Of a stretch of DNA of 64,000 nucleotides, positions 22,309 through 35,185 are shown in pieces; positions within the stretch are counted from its first letter, which is position 1, and each line of letters opens with the position of its first letter. Made by a program: the position numbers and the translations under genes. This stretch comes from Gymnopus androsaceus JB14 (taxonomy: Eukaryota; Basidiomycota; Agaricomycetes; Agaricales; Omphalotaceae). The notes under the pieces are model-generated. The model saw only the letters and a program-made list of their open reading frames with translations, was not told the DNA's origin and did no database searches. The DNA lies in assembly GCA_009733575.1 (NCBI GenBank), contig ML769492.1:99082-163081 (forward strand), written 5' to 3'.

Positions 22309-24905
22309 ACGTTTGCTCAAGCATTAAACTTTCAAATTACTGGACAACCTATATTCACCACTGCTGGCATTGTTAATAACAATATCACATATCATGGAAC
22401 AGCATCTCAAACTGCAATCAGTGGTAAATAAACATGAACTGAACTCATATTCTGTTATTTTCAATGTTGACTGTATGCACAAACAGGTCAGGTTATCTCA
22501 ATTTCATATGTTTGCCAATGCCCTTCACCTAGCCAATATTTTGTGGGGCGGGAAGATACATTGAGAAAACTTTCACAGATATTTTCTGCACCAGCAGTAA
22601 CTCTCTGGGGTACAAACATGGATGTACTCAAAGATTTTGTGAGACTGCACCTCGAATAGTAAGTTGTACTATTTAATGAAGAGAGATATTCAATTACTCA
22701 GTCTAGCAGCTCCCTTATTTTTCTGGATGCAAGCTCTGGTCAAGCGTTAGCCAAATCAGTTGCAGACATGGTCAGCAAAGGTATCATGGCTCAGACTGAT
22801 ACTCTACTGGTTCTGCAAAGTGCAAATGCACCTGTGGAAGAATACTTTCATACCCTTCCTTATGCTCCCATACTTGGGATGGCCACACAGTCATCTATAG
22901 CATGTTTTACAACACCCGTCTTTCACCTTCCTGATTGTGCAGATCCGCAAGTAGTGCACAAGCTGTTGCATTCCATTGAAAGGGTCCTTAAGCCTGGACA
23001 GCATGTAGCCACACTTGTGGCAAATGGAGGAACTGGAAAAACACAGGCAGTTCTCAAGTTTGTTTCTGAGAACTCTTCCAGGTAAGGAAAAGAGACTTCA
23101 AAACAGCAAAGGATACTGAATATTTAAACAGATTTTCAAATGTTTGGTTTTTTGATGCATCATCCAATGACACCCTTACTGCTAATTTCAAAGAGCTTGG
23201 AAAGGCTGCAGGTATTGGTGAAGATGTCAAAAATGTCAAGGATTTCCTGGCTAGGATCAATGAGAATTGGCTTTGCATTTTTGACAATGCAGATGATAAA
23301 AATGTCTATCTCAAGGACTATATCCCCATTTGCAACCATGGTAATGTGATTGTTACCAGCCACCTCTCAGAGTCATCACAAATGGCATCTCCAGATTGTC
23401 ACATTGACTTGATGGATCTTACAAAGGAAAGTGCTGTGGAGCTACTTCTAAACCAAGCACACAAACAGAACTCTGATGAAAACCAGGATTTGGCTTTCAA
23501 GATAGTTGAGGCTCTTGGCTGTCATGCATTAGCTGTGTCAACAGCTGGGGCATATATTGGGGCAACTCCAACCTGTACAATGGAAAATTATTTGACACAT
23601 TTTAATAAGAAAAAGAAGAAAATTCTGAATTACAGAATGAGATCATTGGATAGTTATGAGAGAACTGTGTATAGTGCTTTTCATCTGAGTTTTGAGAAGC
23701 TCAGTCATCGAACCCAGCTTCTTATGCAAATATGTGCATATCTGAATTCAACTGCCATTCCCTTGGAAATTTTCACTCGGGCAGCTGCCTTCATTTACAA
23801 TGATATTAGTGCTTCTGATGTGGATCCACCTATCAAGGCCATAAATTATATGAAAGAGTTTTTGTATCTGTTTGAAGATGAAGACCTGTGGGAAGACAGT
23901 GTAGTTGAAATGCATCAACTTTCCCTGGCATCATACAATGCTGTTAACAAATGTCTTGACTTTCATGCTGTAATACAGGCATGTATGCAGGAAACTGTTG
24001 AATGTCAAGAGCATGTAAGCCAGACAGCTGTATTACTACTTGCACGTGCTACTCCAATGGGAAATACAAATAAGGAATATGAATTTCGTCAGCAGTTGTT
24101 GATACATGCCAGTTGTGTTTGGCATGCAAATACTTTACTCACAGTCTATACAAAGACTTGTCTGGCAAGAATTTTTCATGACAGTGGTCTCTGGACATAT
24201 ACTGAAGCCTTGGAAGAGGAGGTGCTGCCATTGCACAAGCAAGCATTTGGAGACCACCATCCAGATACCTTGACTGCCATGGCCAATCTTGCAGTAACAT
24301 ATTGGGCACTTGGAAAGTTGGAGGCAGCTGAAAAGCTGGGAGAGGAGGTGCTGCCATTGTGCAGGCAAGTACTCGGAGACCATCATCCAGATACCTTGAA
24401 TGCCATGGCCAATCTTGCAGTCACATATTGGGCACTTGGAAAGTTGGAGGCAGCTGAAAAGCTGGGAGAGGAGGTGCTGCCACTGTGCAAGCAAGTACTT
24501 GGAGACCACCATCCAGACACCTTGATTGCTATGTCCATTCTTGTATTGACTTATCAGGCACTTGGAAAGTTGGAGGCAGCTGAAAAGCTGGAAGAGGAGG
24601 TGCTGCCACTGCGCAAGCAAGCACTTGGAAAGCACCATCCAGATACCTTGATTGCCATGGACAACCTTGCAGCCACATATCGGGCACTTGGAAAGTTGGA
24701 GGCAGCTGAGAAATTGGAAGAAGAGTTGCTTCTGCATAAGCAAGTAGTGGCTAATGACCTTGCAGAGGGTTCAGGCTCCACTGTAGATCTCCCTATAGTG
24801 TCTTCCCCTTCACTTGAAAGTTTAAAGCAGAGCACTGGCAAGCAGGGTAGAATGAAAATCAAGACTGTTGTATCAAAGTTGCTGGGAAGATTTAGAGTCA
24901 AGTAA
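22309..24905 (+). CDS. NLR-like NTPase-TPR protein, copy B (start codon unclear)
   Basis: Exons 22309-22423, 22487-22658, 22707-23081 and 23132-24905 total 2436 nt, an uninterrupted reading frame of 811 codons plus stop. Architecture matches copy A: N-terminal cap, YFVGRED, a degenerate NTPase-like domain (TLWGTNMDVLKDF, LIFLDASS, LLVLQSA), then an intact domain with GGTGKTQ (~23023-23046), WFFDASS, CIFDNADD and VIVTSHLSESS. A linker (MKEFLYLFEDEDLWEDS) follows, then four HHPDTL-type TPRs and a basic tail. Exon 2 and exon 3 lengths (172 and 375) equal those of copy A. The codon matching A's first ATG is ACG, so translation needs a near-cognate start or an unseen upstream exon. Fungal NLRs act in self/non-self recognition or cell-death control; that role here is inference. 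Confidence 0.75.
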
Positions 24906-25588
24906 AAATTGGCCAAAGATACAAGTGCATGGAAAAATAAGTAAAGCTGGTCAATTGTCCAGGTGGCCTTATACCTACAGTGCAGATACTACTTGTAGTA
25001 TACTACTGGATATGCTTGTTCTAGTACTGGTCCCTGGATTCTGTTTGTTTCCTTTTGTGTTTGTTGCTTTGTTGGAATTGCTCTTACTTATTGAAGTCAG
25101 TATCATTCAGTTTCATTCCATCAGACTGGATCCTCCTTATGTTCTTGTTCTTGTGCTGATTTACAGATTTTGCACCATCTTTATTTTGTACCAAAATGTA
25201 TACAGAATGTTGCATTGATGATAATGTTCCTGAAGCCACCAAAGTAAAGGAATTTGCAAGGGAAATTGTATCTGCTGTTGAGTCTTCAAAAACTTGGTAT
25301 GTGCTGCACATGGAGACCATCCAGGATAAATGCTCTTGATGATCATAGATTGGTTCCCACACAAAAGCCCTAGCAAAATCCTCTTTTTCCCACTTCCCGT
25401 GTTATCTCAAAAACATGAAGTATTGGCACAGTTGTGTTTTCGCATTTTCGCATTTACCAAGCCACTTGGCATAATAACACATCAAGTTTCACCACTGCAG
25501 TCCGTCCACATCATTCAATTGGTATGCATTTTGCAACGATCTGACTGTTAAATAGACACCAACCATTCTAGAGGAAAATGGCCAACTG
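24906..25588. other. Intergenic 3' of NLR copy B
   Basis: The first ~80 bp resemble the 3' flank of copy A. Further on, 25200-25340 reads VPEATKVKEFAREIVSAVES on the plus strand, which looks protein-like. It ends at a stop and has no recognised family; it may be a stray gene fragment. Confidence 0.3.
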
Positions 25589-25689
25589 GTGATGACTTTT
25601 CATCCAACTATCTGGGCCAAGTTTGATAGCCATAAAGACATCTTGAACAAAACATACCTGTTGCTAAACACATTCATATGCGAATGGGT

Positions 25690-26018
25690 TTTGATCCTAT
25701 CCTCTGAAAGAAGAGTGACGACCAGAGCACTGGAGGGACTTGGCCTCGCGAAGGAGATGGATATGATGACGAGGGTGAGGGGAAGAGGATGACTCCGGAA
25801 GAGGTAAGTAGCAGGTCAGCCTATTGCTAACAGCTGGCATTTTTTCAAATGGTCTAGGAGGAGCGAATATTATACAGCTGCTGGTGGGAGAGGAATCAGC
25901 GCAGGAACGGGCAAAAATGCAAGAAAAGCAAAGAAAATTAGAAGTTTGTTCCGCCGAAGTAGTTGTCTTGCATCGAGGGCTGTTCGTTTTGTTATTTCTC
26001 TATAATCTCCTTTCTTGA
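25690..26018 (+). pseudogene. Possible 3' fragment of an unrecognised gene
   Basis: An acidic stretch ending MTPEE at ~25790-25804 is followed by a GTAAGT donor and, after ~55 nt, an AG acceptor at ~25859. The next segment reads LLVGEESAQERAKMQEKQRK, a charged helix. The two could be exons of a small nuclear-type protein, but the 5' end is not visible. Its stop is 120 bp from the next start codon. Confidence 0.3.
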
Positions 26019-26137
26019 GTTGCAATCCGAGTGACGATCCGACGTTCCGAGCAAGAGTTCTTCGGGCCGAAAAATGCGACCACGTGCCTCTGTTTAGAAA
26101 TTGGCGCGCACAACTTGAACCGTGACAGTCAACGGCC

Positions 26138-29100
26138 ATGGCTTCGATGCTAGAAACTCCTTCACGAATTTGGCGGAGAATTGAGGCTGAAGGAAGTCGA
26201 GATATGCCCTCATTGCCTTCTGTCCCAGCTTTTGATGATTCGGCCGAAATTTCCAACTCGAGCGATGATCCAGAAAGGGAACAACCAAGTTTTGGGCGGA
26301 TGACTTCGCCGATTCATTCGACGCCAGCAGCTTCGTCTCATCACGCTTCGACAATTCGTGCCACTTCCAGCACTTCAAGTACTACTCGTTTCGCCAATTC
26401 GCTCGCTCGTTCAGCGAGATCTTCTTTGGCTCATTCCAACGTCTCTAGAGCAATATCTACGCGTCAGAGCTATCCAGATAGCTTCGAAATCAGTGCTATC
26501 CCTTCGTTCCCAGAAGAAGAAAGGGGTGGCGAGACAGATGATGACCTTGTTGGAAGCAGGGAAAGTGCACCAGAAGAGTTTGGGTCGCAGAGGCAGATGG
26601 AAGAAGAGCCGGACCTCGATATATCCTTGACCGATGCCTTGGAATCAATCAGTAGGACCAGCTCACCGTATCACAGTGAACCTGAGCGTGGGCGTAGTCT
26701 CAAAGAGAGATCATTCGTTGACTATGAAATACCACTGAAATCCTCACCAAAGGCAGGTGTTTATTGAATATTCATTGAATCGATAACACTAATACTCGCT
26801 ATAGTCTACGCCGTTTAGCAGTAAATTTCGTCATGTTGCAATGCGAAGGCCAATGGTCGAAAGAACCAGAACACCGTCCTTGTCTCGAACCACTCTTTCA
26901 CCTGCCTCATCTCCATCAAACTCTACACCTCGAAGTGGTAGATCGCTTGCCCTGGATCGTTCGACCAGCGTCTCGCCAATCCAAGCGGCTTCTGTTCCTC
27001 TCCCTCCATCTAACGCTGGGTCTCCTGCGGTTCCCTCACAAAGCCCGGAGCCTAACGACAGCCTAATGCACTCCGAGCTCAGTAGTTCTGTAAACACCCG
27101 CTCCATGGACATCACCGATGTACATATTTCTCCGATCAGACATTCGGAGTCGGATGTTGAAGCGGAGAATGATGAACACGTCCAGCCTATCGCTCTGGAT
27201 GCGAGTACATCTGAGAATACCTTCTCTACCGATGACGGACCTACCCCGTACGCTAATAGAAGAGATGCTGCGAATGCCGAAGGTTCGCGGTCCCCAGAAG
27301 GCTTTGCGAGCGCGTTTTCTTCTCCAGCCCCATCCATGGCAACACCCACCCCCGCTTTTCCTCGCCCTCGTGCACGATTCAATCTACCAGAGGATGCCTC
27401 GGTGAGCGAATCACATGAGGACCAGGTAGAACCGCAACAGCTTGACGAGGAAGAGCAAGCGTTGGAGGAACCTTTAACACCTCAAACGCGCAGACGTTCA
27501 TTCTTCTTGTCCGTCATCAACTCGACCACACGCCCGCGTATGAAGTTCCCCACTCCTCATCCTCGTAACAGAATTCCTCCTGATACTCCTAGTATCTTGG
27601 ACTCGACGCCTCTCCCTGTCGGTCATGATCTTACTGTCCAAAATACACCCATTGCACTTCAAACTGCATTTGCCGGGGCTACCCCTAGACCTCGATTTAG
27701 GCCTGGTGCCCGATTATCTCACCCGCTAGCACAGGCGTTCACTGCTTCGGATTCTGCCTCAGAATCCGAAGCAGGAGAGGCGACGGAGGGTACTGTTCGA
27801 CCAGAAAATAACGAGCACATACCATGGAGTACACCTGCTCCAGTCGCTTCCGTAGCTCATCTTTCACCATACGATGAAAGTCCTCTCAATGGAGCTTCCT
27901 TTGTCTCTACTGCCTCATCTCACGACTTAACCACTCATCATCGAGCAAACACATCGTTTGATCCAGCTATGGGTTTCGGTGGGAATGCTCCGGGACACGG
28001 CGTTGGTCGGTTCAATGCAGGGAAGCTAAACACGTATCTGCATGGGCTTAATAGAAGGCTCCAGGAGGAGAACGAGACACTGTTGGAACGTCTTCGAAAG
28101 CTGGAAGAAGCGCAGGGTAAATTAGATTCCGGAAGTGTTCCTCCGACGCCTGCTGCATCTTCCTCAAATTCTAGACGCCAAAGCGGAGGTAGCAGACGCC
28201 TCAGTGCTGTCTCGAATCTAGGAGATTTGCAAGAGGAGGCGGGCGAATCGTGGATGGAGGAAAAAGCAGAGCTGGAGGAGATGGTAGAAACTTTCAAGAA
28301 CGAGGCTGAACAATACATGAAAGAGAAGGAGGAGGTAGAGAAGGCTCTCGAACAGGAAACGCAGGAACGGGGGCGGGACAAGGAGCGGTGGAAGGAAAGA
28401 ATGGTGGAAGTTCAGAAGGGTGTCGAAGCAATTGTTCGCGACTTGGAAGCTAAACTCCGTGCTGCAGAAGAAGAGACACGAAATGCGGAGACGGCTGGCG
28501 ATGAACGGGTTTACGAGATGGAGAAGAAACTCGTAGAGGTTCAGGCTCAACTAGACGATGCTGCTAACAGGGCTGAAAAGGCGGAGAGTGCGTTGGCGAG
28601 CAACCAGGATCTCGGTGGCGAACTGCGAAACGCAAATGATCGAGTAAGCAGTCTCATGGGCGACTTGAGGAATGCCAACTCTCAGATCAAGGAACTCGAG
28701 CAGGAGATCCTACGTTCCGAGGAATTCATCGATGGAATCGAACACGATTTAGCAGAGCAAAAGAAGACCATCGCGAACCTTCAGAAAGCTGTTGACGCCA
28801 AAGACGAGCAGATCGAGGCTCAACGAGCTGAAGTCCGTCATTTGGAGCAGTCCCATCAGAAAACCGAGGAGATGCTTAGCGCCACCCAGGCGTATGTGGT
28901 GAAGATAGAGGAGGATGCATCAGCAGCCGTGGAGCAATTTGAAGCACTCGAAGAGGAGCTTGCTACCGCCAAAGACGAAATCGCACGGCTAAAGATGGTC
29001 GAAGGAGACAGAGAGGCCAAGAGCGAACAACTTGCGAAGGAGGCTGAACGGGCTGCTGAGCTGGCGAGGCAGATGGAAGAAGCGCTGGAAGCGGCAGAGA

Positions 29101-31852
29101 AGAAGATGGTCGAGGACGAGGATGAGCTGGTCGCTGCGAAGGGGAAACTAGCTGCTCTCGAAAGAGAGAAGGAGCGTCAGAAAGAGCTTAGCACTAGGTC
29201 TATCGATCATTCTCGCTCCGCCAACGCCAACGCCGCGCAGGCTGCTGCCCAGGAAGCCGAAATTGAAGCCCTCGAGCAGGAACTCGACGAGGCTACGAAG
29301 GAAATAGCCAGACTGAATACTATTCTTAATCAGTCTCCAGCGCGCAAGGCCATGGACAAAGCGAAGGATACGAAAATCGAAATGCTCGAGCAGGAGAATG
29401 AAGCGTTATCGGAGAGGATCAAGGCCCTCAGATTAACAATGAATGACTTTAACACCCCGAGCAAGATCATCAACAACAGCGTTATTTCTCCTATGCACCG
29501 TCGCGCCATTTCTATGTCTATTCGTGCCCCCAAAACTCCTGGCGGACCTTTGCGAGACGTAAGTTATCATCTTTCTCTGTATGTTCGTGATAACTAACGC
29601 GCCATATTAAAAGATGTCTTGGCTCAATAACACTGCAGATCCTTCTTTTGCTACCCCGCTGGTGGTGGAGATATCTAGACTGCAGCGAGAGCTGGATCGG
29701 GCCAATGAAAGCATCGACGACAAACTTGACAAACTGGAGGACGCCGGGTTGGGTGTTGTGGGCTTAACCAAGAAGCTTGAAGACGCTCGCGCCAGGATCA
29801 GGTCTCTGGAAGACCAGATTTCTCGTTTATCTCGAAGGGAGGACCGGCGGCTTCATCGTCTGGAACGTGCTCGCTGCAAGAAATGCTTGACCAAGGTCGG
29901 CATAGTACACCTATTAGATGATGAAAGGTACGATCTAGTTGATGACAACATTGTCTGTCTAGCTCACCCTTTCGATAATTAGTGGTCTGTTTGAAGGCGG
30001 GAATGACACGCTACCGACGGAACCTCCAACTCCTCCAACTAAAACCAGCGACGCGTTGCGAGCCAACCTTCGCACTGTGAACACTCAACTAGAACAGACA
30101 AAGAAGCAGTGGGAGGATGAAAAGCGTAAAATACTTGGCGAAAAGGCCGTCCTCCAGGATGCAGCAAATCGTCTGAATGTCGAGGTCCGAGATGCCAAAG
30201 CGGAAGTAGCCAAAGCTTCTGAGACTCAGAAAGCAAACGGTCGCCTGCGTCAGGATATCCAAAAGGTACGTTAGGCTTATCTCTGTTTGCGAACTCGACT
30301 TTTTTTTAACGCATCAGTAAAGGATCTGGAGAAGGCTCAAGTCACGATAACGGAGTTGGAAAACGATCTAAAAGCCGAACGAGCTCGTTTAAGGGCCATG
30401 TCCACTGAGCAAAGCCGCGTCGACAGAGACAAGGAGCAGATTTTCGTCCAACTGCAGCGTACTGAAAAGGTTTGTGTTCCTACTGATATCACTGGGTAGT
30501 GAATGTTTACAATAATGTATTCCCATAGGACATGGAAGACGTGCGGACCCAGCTGCAAACATGCAAAAAGGAGAATAGAGAATTAGAGAACGAATTGCGA
30601 GGTAATCGTATTCCTTGCCCATGATAAGAGCCCCGCTAAAACTCGTGTTCAAAGTTAATGCCAACATCGAACAGCGGGCCAGACTCCTCGAGATAAAAGT
30701 TGCCGAAAATGCAGAAACAATGGAACAGCTTCGAGAAGAACGCGCGCTGCTTGCCACAGATTATAAAAACCTTCAACAACGTTACTCGGAAATATCAGAG
30801 GTCTGTCTTCATTGCTGAAATTTCAGAAATCTGTTGACATTGATACTTTCCAGCACGCCAACCGACTGCTCGAGAAGGAAGCGGCTTCTCGGACAACCCA
30901 CGATAAACATTGCCATCAGCTTAACCTTCATCTTGGCGAGATCGAAGATCTCCGCAAAGCACTCTCTGACCGCTCAGGTCAACTTCATCGCGTTGAAGCT
31001 GAGAAGAACCGGATTGCTACCGAACGCAGTGACGTTGCCCAGACCGTTGCTGCGTTGGAAGCTGATCTGAAGCGTGTAAGGGAGAATGCTGAAGCCTTTG
31101 GTCGTGACTTGAAGGATCTGCGGGCGGAGAAGGAGAGGTTGGAGAAAAAGCATCAAGAGGAGCAGTCGAAAGCCGAGCGAACTAAGAAGCAGACGCAAAC
31201 CCAGATCCGCCTTTTGACTGAGCAATTAGACGGACAACGTGCAAAGACGACCAGAGCAAGAGAAGAACTCGAGAACCATGTCTGCGTAATGTATACTCCG
31301 TCTCCCTCCGACTGTTTCTGTTTTACTGATAATTCCGCAGGGATGACCGCCAGCTCTCCGCTCTCAAGCTTCAGCACAACAAGGAAGCCAAGGGTCTGAT
31401 AGTCCAGATTCGCTATTTGAAGGCTAAATTCACCCGAGAATCGATGTTGCGGTTTGATTTAGCCTACCAGAAGCACTACCTCCTGGCGCTCTTGACCAAG
31501 TTTGAGAAGAGGCTCGTGATTTTTCCTTTTGAAGAGCAAAACCTTTTAACCTACGATTGATGATAGTGAACAAACCATTTCTGCAGCAATTGCCAGGATC
31601 GGGTTTCCCGTTGCTCCTCCTGTTCAGCCCAGGATTAGGAAGCGAAAGTTTAAAACCGTCGTTCGGTCGATTGTATTCCTTACTCGTGTCAAGTAAGCAC
31701 CACGCAGTTTCTATTGTTATGTGCAGTTTCTAACACTTTTCCCCAGGAGAGCAAGTGAAGAGTGGAAAAAACAAAGCGAGTCCAGACAGGCCATTGCTGC
31801 CGCTCTCGACGATGTACATCAGCGTAGGGCAGCCGCGACCGCTAAATCTTGA
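26138..31852 (+). CDS. PACT-domain spindle-pole/centrosome coiled-coil protein
   Basis: Eleven exons: 26138-26752, 26805-29558, 29614-29927, 29983-30265, 30323-30469, 30529-30601, 30655-30800, 30854-31290, 31341-31511, 31567-31692 and 31747-31852. They sum to 5172 nt, giving 1723 residues. Residues 1-~620 are disordered and Ser/Pro-rich. From ~630 the protein is almost continuous coiled coil, starting near LNTYLHGLNRRLQEENETL. The C-terminal ~120 residues (GLIVQIRYLKAKFTRE, DLAYQKHYLLALLTKFE, then FKTVVRSIVFLTRVKRA) match the PACT domain of pericentrin/AKAP450 and fungal Pcp1/Spc110-like proteins, which anchors them to the spindle pole and recruits gamma-tubulin complexes. Introns 1 and 9 need GC donors. 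The length and frame closure of the model support one intact gene. Confidence 0.85.
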
Positions 31853-32391
31853 TTTATGTTTAATGTTTTTGTATTTTATTGCATTGCTTTGTCGCAGCAC
31901 TCACGTACATGTATATTAATTGCAATGTATAGATAATAATGTATTCAGGCTCACTACTTGACATGCTTTGGGAGTGATGCAAGAAAGAAGAGATTCTCAC
32001 GCATCAAAGCGGACTATCGCAAAGTTTTCCGAATTTCTCCCTTTTACATTCCAAGTCCTTTGGTCTGAGTTGACTATGAGATTAAGCATACAGCCCACGA
32101 CTTGTGCGTACAACACTGCCAACTAAATTTTTTAAAAGATCAAAAATTCAAGGCGAATAGCTGAATTCATTTCCTTAAACACCAAACTCTTGCATTTCTC
32201 ATTACATAAACACCCTACTAATAGATCAAGCATTTGGCATTAACAACAGTCAGGATGCTGCACCCGAAAGTGGTTCCCGTAAAAGAAACCGCGACTAGCA
32301 CCAGGTCCATATTTCGGCGGAATTGCCAATCAGATTCCTTTATCTAAGCGTAATCAAACACAGAGTGAATTCAAATTCTTAGTTGCATCCA
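31853..32391. other. Convergent 3' intergenic region
   Basis: It lies between the stops of the PACT-domain gene and the leftward P450 gene. It is AT-rich, with no frame or repeat of note, and presumably holds both 3' UTRs. Confidence 0.5.
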
Positions 32392-35185
32392 TTAGGTGCA
32401 TTCACTTGAAATGAACACACCTTCATTGACAAGACTGATGCCAATAGGTAATTGCGGATAATTATCTTTTCCAACGATAGGTGTCGTGACGGCATTCATT
32501 TGCCAAAGGATTTCTGAATCTTTGGCTGAAGGAGAGAATTTGAAGCTCTCTAGCAGAACAGATATGATGACCTCTGCGTTTATTGTGAGCAAACTTTCGA
32601 GATAAACAATTATGAACCTACTCATCTCCAGTTGTGAAAATTTGAAGCCGCTAATCAATCGGTCAACTGATTAGTACTGATTTGTAGTAAAATACATACA
32701 TGCAGGAGCGCCCGCCGCCGAGGAAAGTCATCCTACCGGATATTAGCTAAAAATGGTCCGGCCAAAAGCGAGGACATACAAGTGAGAATAGACGCCAGGA
32801 ATCCGCGCTTCAAGGAGGGCCTCTGGTAATGGCGAAAGCCATCTGTCCGGTTTCCATTCATCCGCGTCTGGGGTCAATGGTCATATTGTTACATTCCCGA
32901 ATTATTCCAGAGAAGAAAGTAATTTATGTACCTTTCCCCCACAGATCGGGGTTTCTATTTGCGTTGAAAATGGATAGTATGATGACGGTACCGCTGGGAA
33001 TGGCTACCTCGTGCATTTCAGTGCCGTCGAGGCCAGTCACTGGTTTCGAGAGAGGTATCACGACATCCTGACGTGCACTGTAACAGTAAGGTAAAGACCC
33101 TTGGCGATATATAGCATCGGGAGATGATAAACATGCGCCAACTTACATGCGGTCTATAGTCGAAGCTGGGGCATACCTTTGGGAATCATCAGCGGTAAAA
33201 AATTATGAAAGTTGTTGGGCCGGACTGACAGACGGAGGGTCTCGCGGCAGACGGCATCAAGATACGGCAGAGCTACCAGTTCATCATAAGAAAAGTCTTG
33301 ACCATCTTTCTGACTCTTTGCTTCAGTAAGTTCCTGGCGAAGTTTCTCCTGCACTTCGGGATGTCTGGAAAGGAGTTGAAGCAAGCGTGCCATAGCACTC
33401 TAAATTTTTCAATGTGAATTTGTGATAATTATGTTGAGCTTCAAGTTCGACCTACTCACCGAGGTTGTGTCCATTGCCGCAGCAGTTAGAGTGCTAATAA
33501 TCTTTTAATCCTACTGTCAATCGAACTATGATCTACTCGCCTAATCTAGTAGGAGAAGGATTTAGGTAAGATTCCAGAGAACCACGGCAATGATAATCTG
33601 GATAATAATGCAGTACTTACTTGGGAGAGAACTTCTCCATCTTCCAATCGATCCTCGTCCGAAGCCTTCATGTTTTCTTTCACTGTGATCATTGAGAGAG
33701 AGAGGAGTCGACGAGTTTGAAGAAAATCTCACTGAGAATACTCATCAGGTCCTTCCCCCTTCCGATCTGTTGGGGAATCGCCTCGTCACCCTTTTCAAGT
33801 GCAAGTTTCTTACTCTCGAATATTTCGCCTCCCACGCTGTACATATAGTCTGCCATGTCACGAAGGTGGTGAACATCCTTCCATGGTAACAGATCCACTA
33901 TGAAACGACGAAAGCGGGCAGAACCAATCTTCGAGACGACCGGAAGCACGTTTATGATCCAAAATTGCACACGCATCACGGTAGGACTGAAAATTCATCA
34001 GCACTTTGAATGATAGTAGAATTCCCAGTACGTACAGCAACTCTTTAATGATTTTACTGTACGGATGAGCGCACTCTTCGTTTGTTAGAGGATCGAACGA
34101 GTATCCTAGGCCTGCCTGCCCTATCAACTCCAAAGCAGTACGGCCCATCCAGGAAAGAATGTCGACCTAACATTTTCTAAACTCGGTACAATCATTGCAT
34201 TTAAAAAGCAACACACGCACCTCTTGTATCTGAGGCCCGTTTTGCAGTCGATTCTTGAGCGCATTTTCCAGCTAGGCATTCAATGATGGTAATGAGCGAG
34301 AACGATTGTCATATCTCAACACACGTATCACCTTATGAGAAACCTCAAAAAAGGTCGGGACTGTGTAAATAAATAGTTAAAGCTGGCGTGATTTGAGAAA
34401 TGGCTGTTCTACGTACTCGAATCCCGCATATGAGCGGCAGAGAAGACGGGGTTGAGCATTTTTCGTTGCTTACGATGGTGCTGTCCTGAAAGTGAAGAAT
34501 TTTCAAAACATGGATCGGGACGAAGCTTTCCGACGAACCTACAGTCCCCAGTAGCCCGTTACCAAATATCAAGAGGTTATACCTAGAAAGACCATCAGAT
34601 CAGCTCAAGAATTGTCTACGACTCGGATACAAACGCTATAAATCCGTCATTTTCCTCAAATGCATCCTGATTCTGTGAGGTATGATAGTGTATGATGAGT
34701 TGCGGGATTAATACGGATCCCAAACACGTTTTCAAATGAACTTACCTTGAGCAGTACAGTTTGTAATGCTTTAGAATCAAATATGTAGAGCCCGTTGGTC
34801 TAAAGTTGAAATGAGTTTCGCTTTTAATGGAAGGGAAAAATCTTACGCCAATCGGGCCATGAAGGCGCACTACAGAACCATCTAAGAGAGTTATGTTGAG
34901 AACGGTGATTGTTACAACGGTGGGGTAGAGTATTATCTACAGGTTTTGGCGATGGACTCGTGGAACTTCCAAGCATACGGATTGAATAATTGTTGAAAGT
35001 TCCCTGTGGAGAAAATATCTGGATTAGAAAAGGTAGATCTAAGAAGCACTGGCACCATCTGCATTACCTGTGAGCCATGACGGGGATACAGGACCAGGGA
35101 TATTCTCCAAGTCTGACTTCTTGCGCGAAAATCGACGCAAGAGAACGAGGAGTAGAACCGCGATAACCACAAGAGTCACAATCAT
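32392..35185 (-). CDS. Cytochrome P450 monooxygenase
   Basis: Start ATG at 35185 gives MIVTLVVIAVLLLVLL, a membrane anchor, then RRFSRKK and the proline hinge IPGPVSPSW. The gene continues through many short introns: WMGRTALELIGQAGLGYSFD (~34080-34148), an I-helix region near 33480-33600, the K-helix ExxR as ETLRLS (~33230), and the heme loop FLGGGRSC near 32705-32730. An intron splits the heme loop from GFKFSQLEM. A further intron (~32573-32622) joins LEM to KVIISVLLES, so the apparent extra residues there are intronic. The stop is at 32392-32394. The pattern is an ER-bound class II fungal P450; the subfamily and substrate cannot be told. All the hallmark motifs are present. Confidence 0.85.

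Noticed and set aside
32573..32622. Insertion of extra residues after the P450 heme loop
   Set aside because: It is a ~50-nt intron with GT-AG ends; splicing restores LEMKVIISVLLES.
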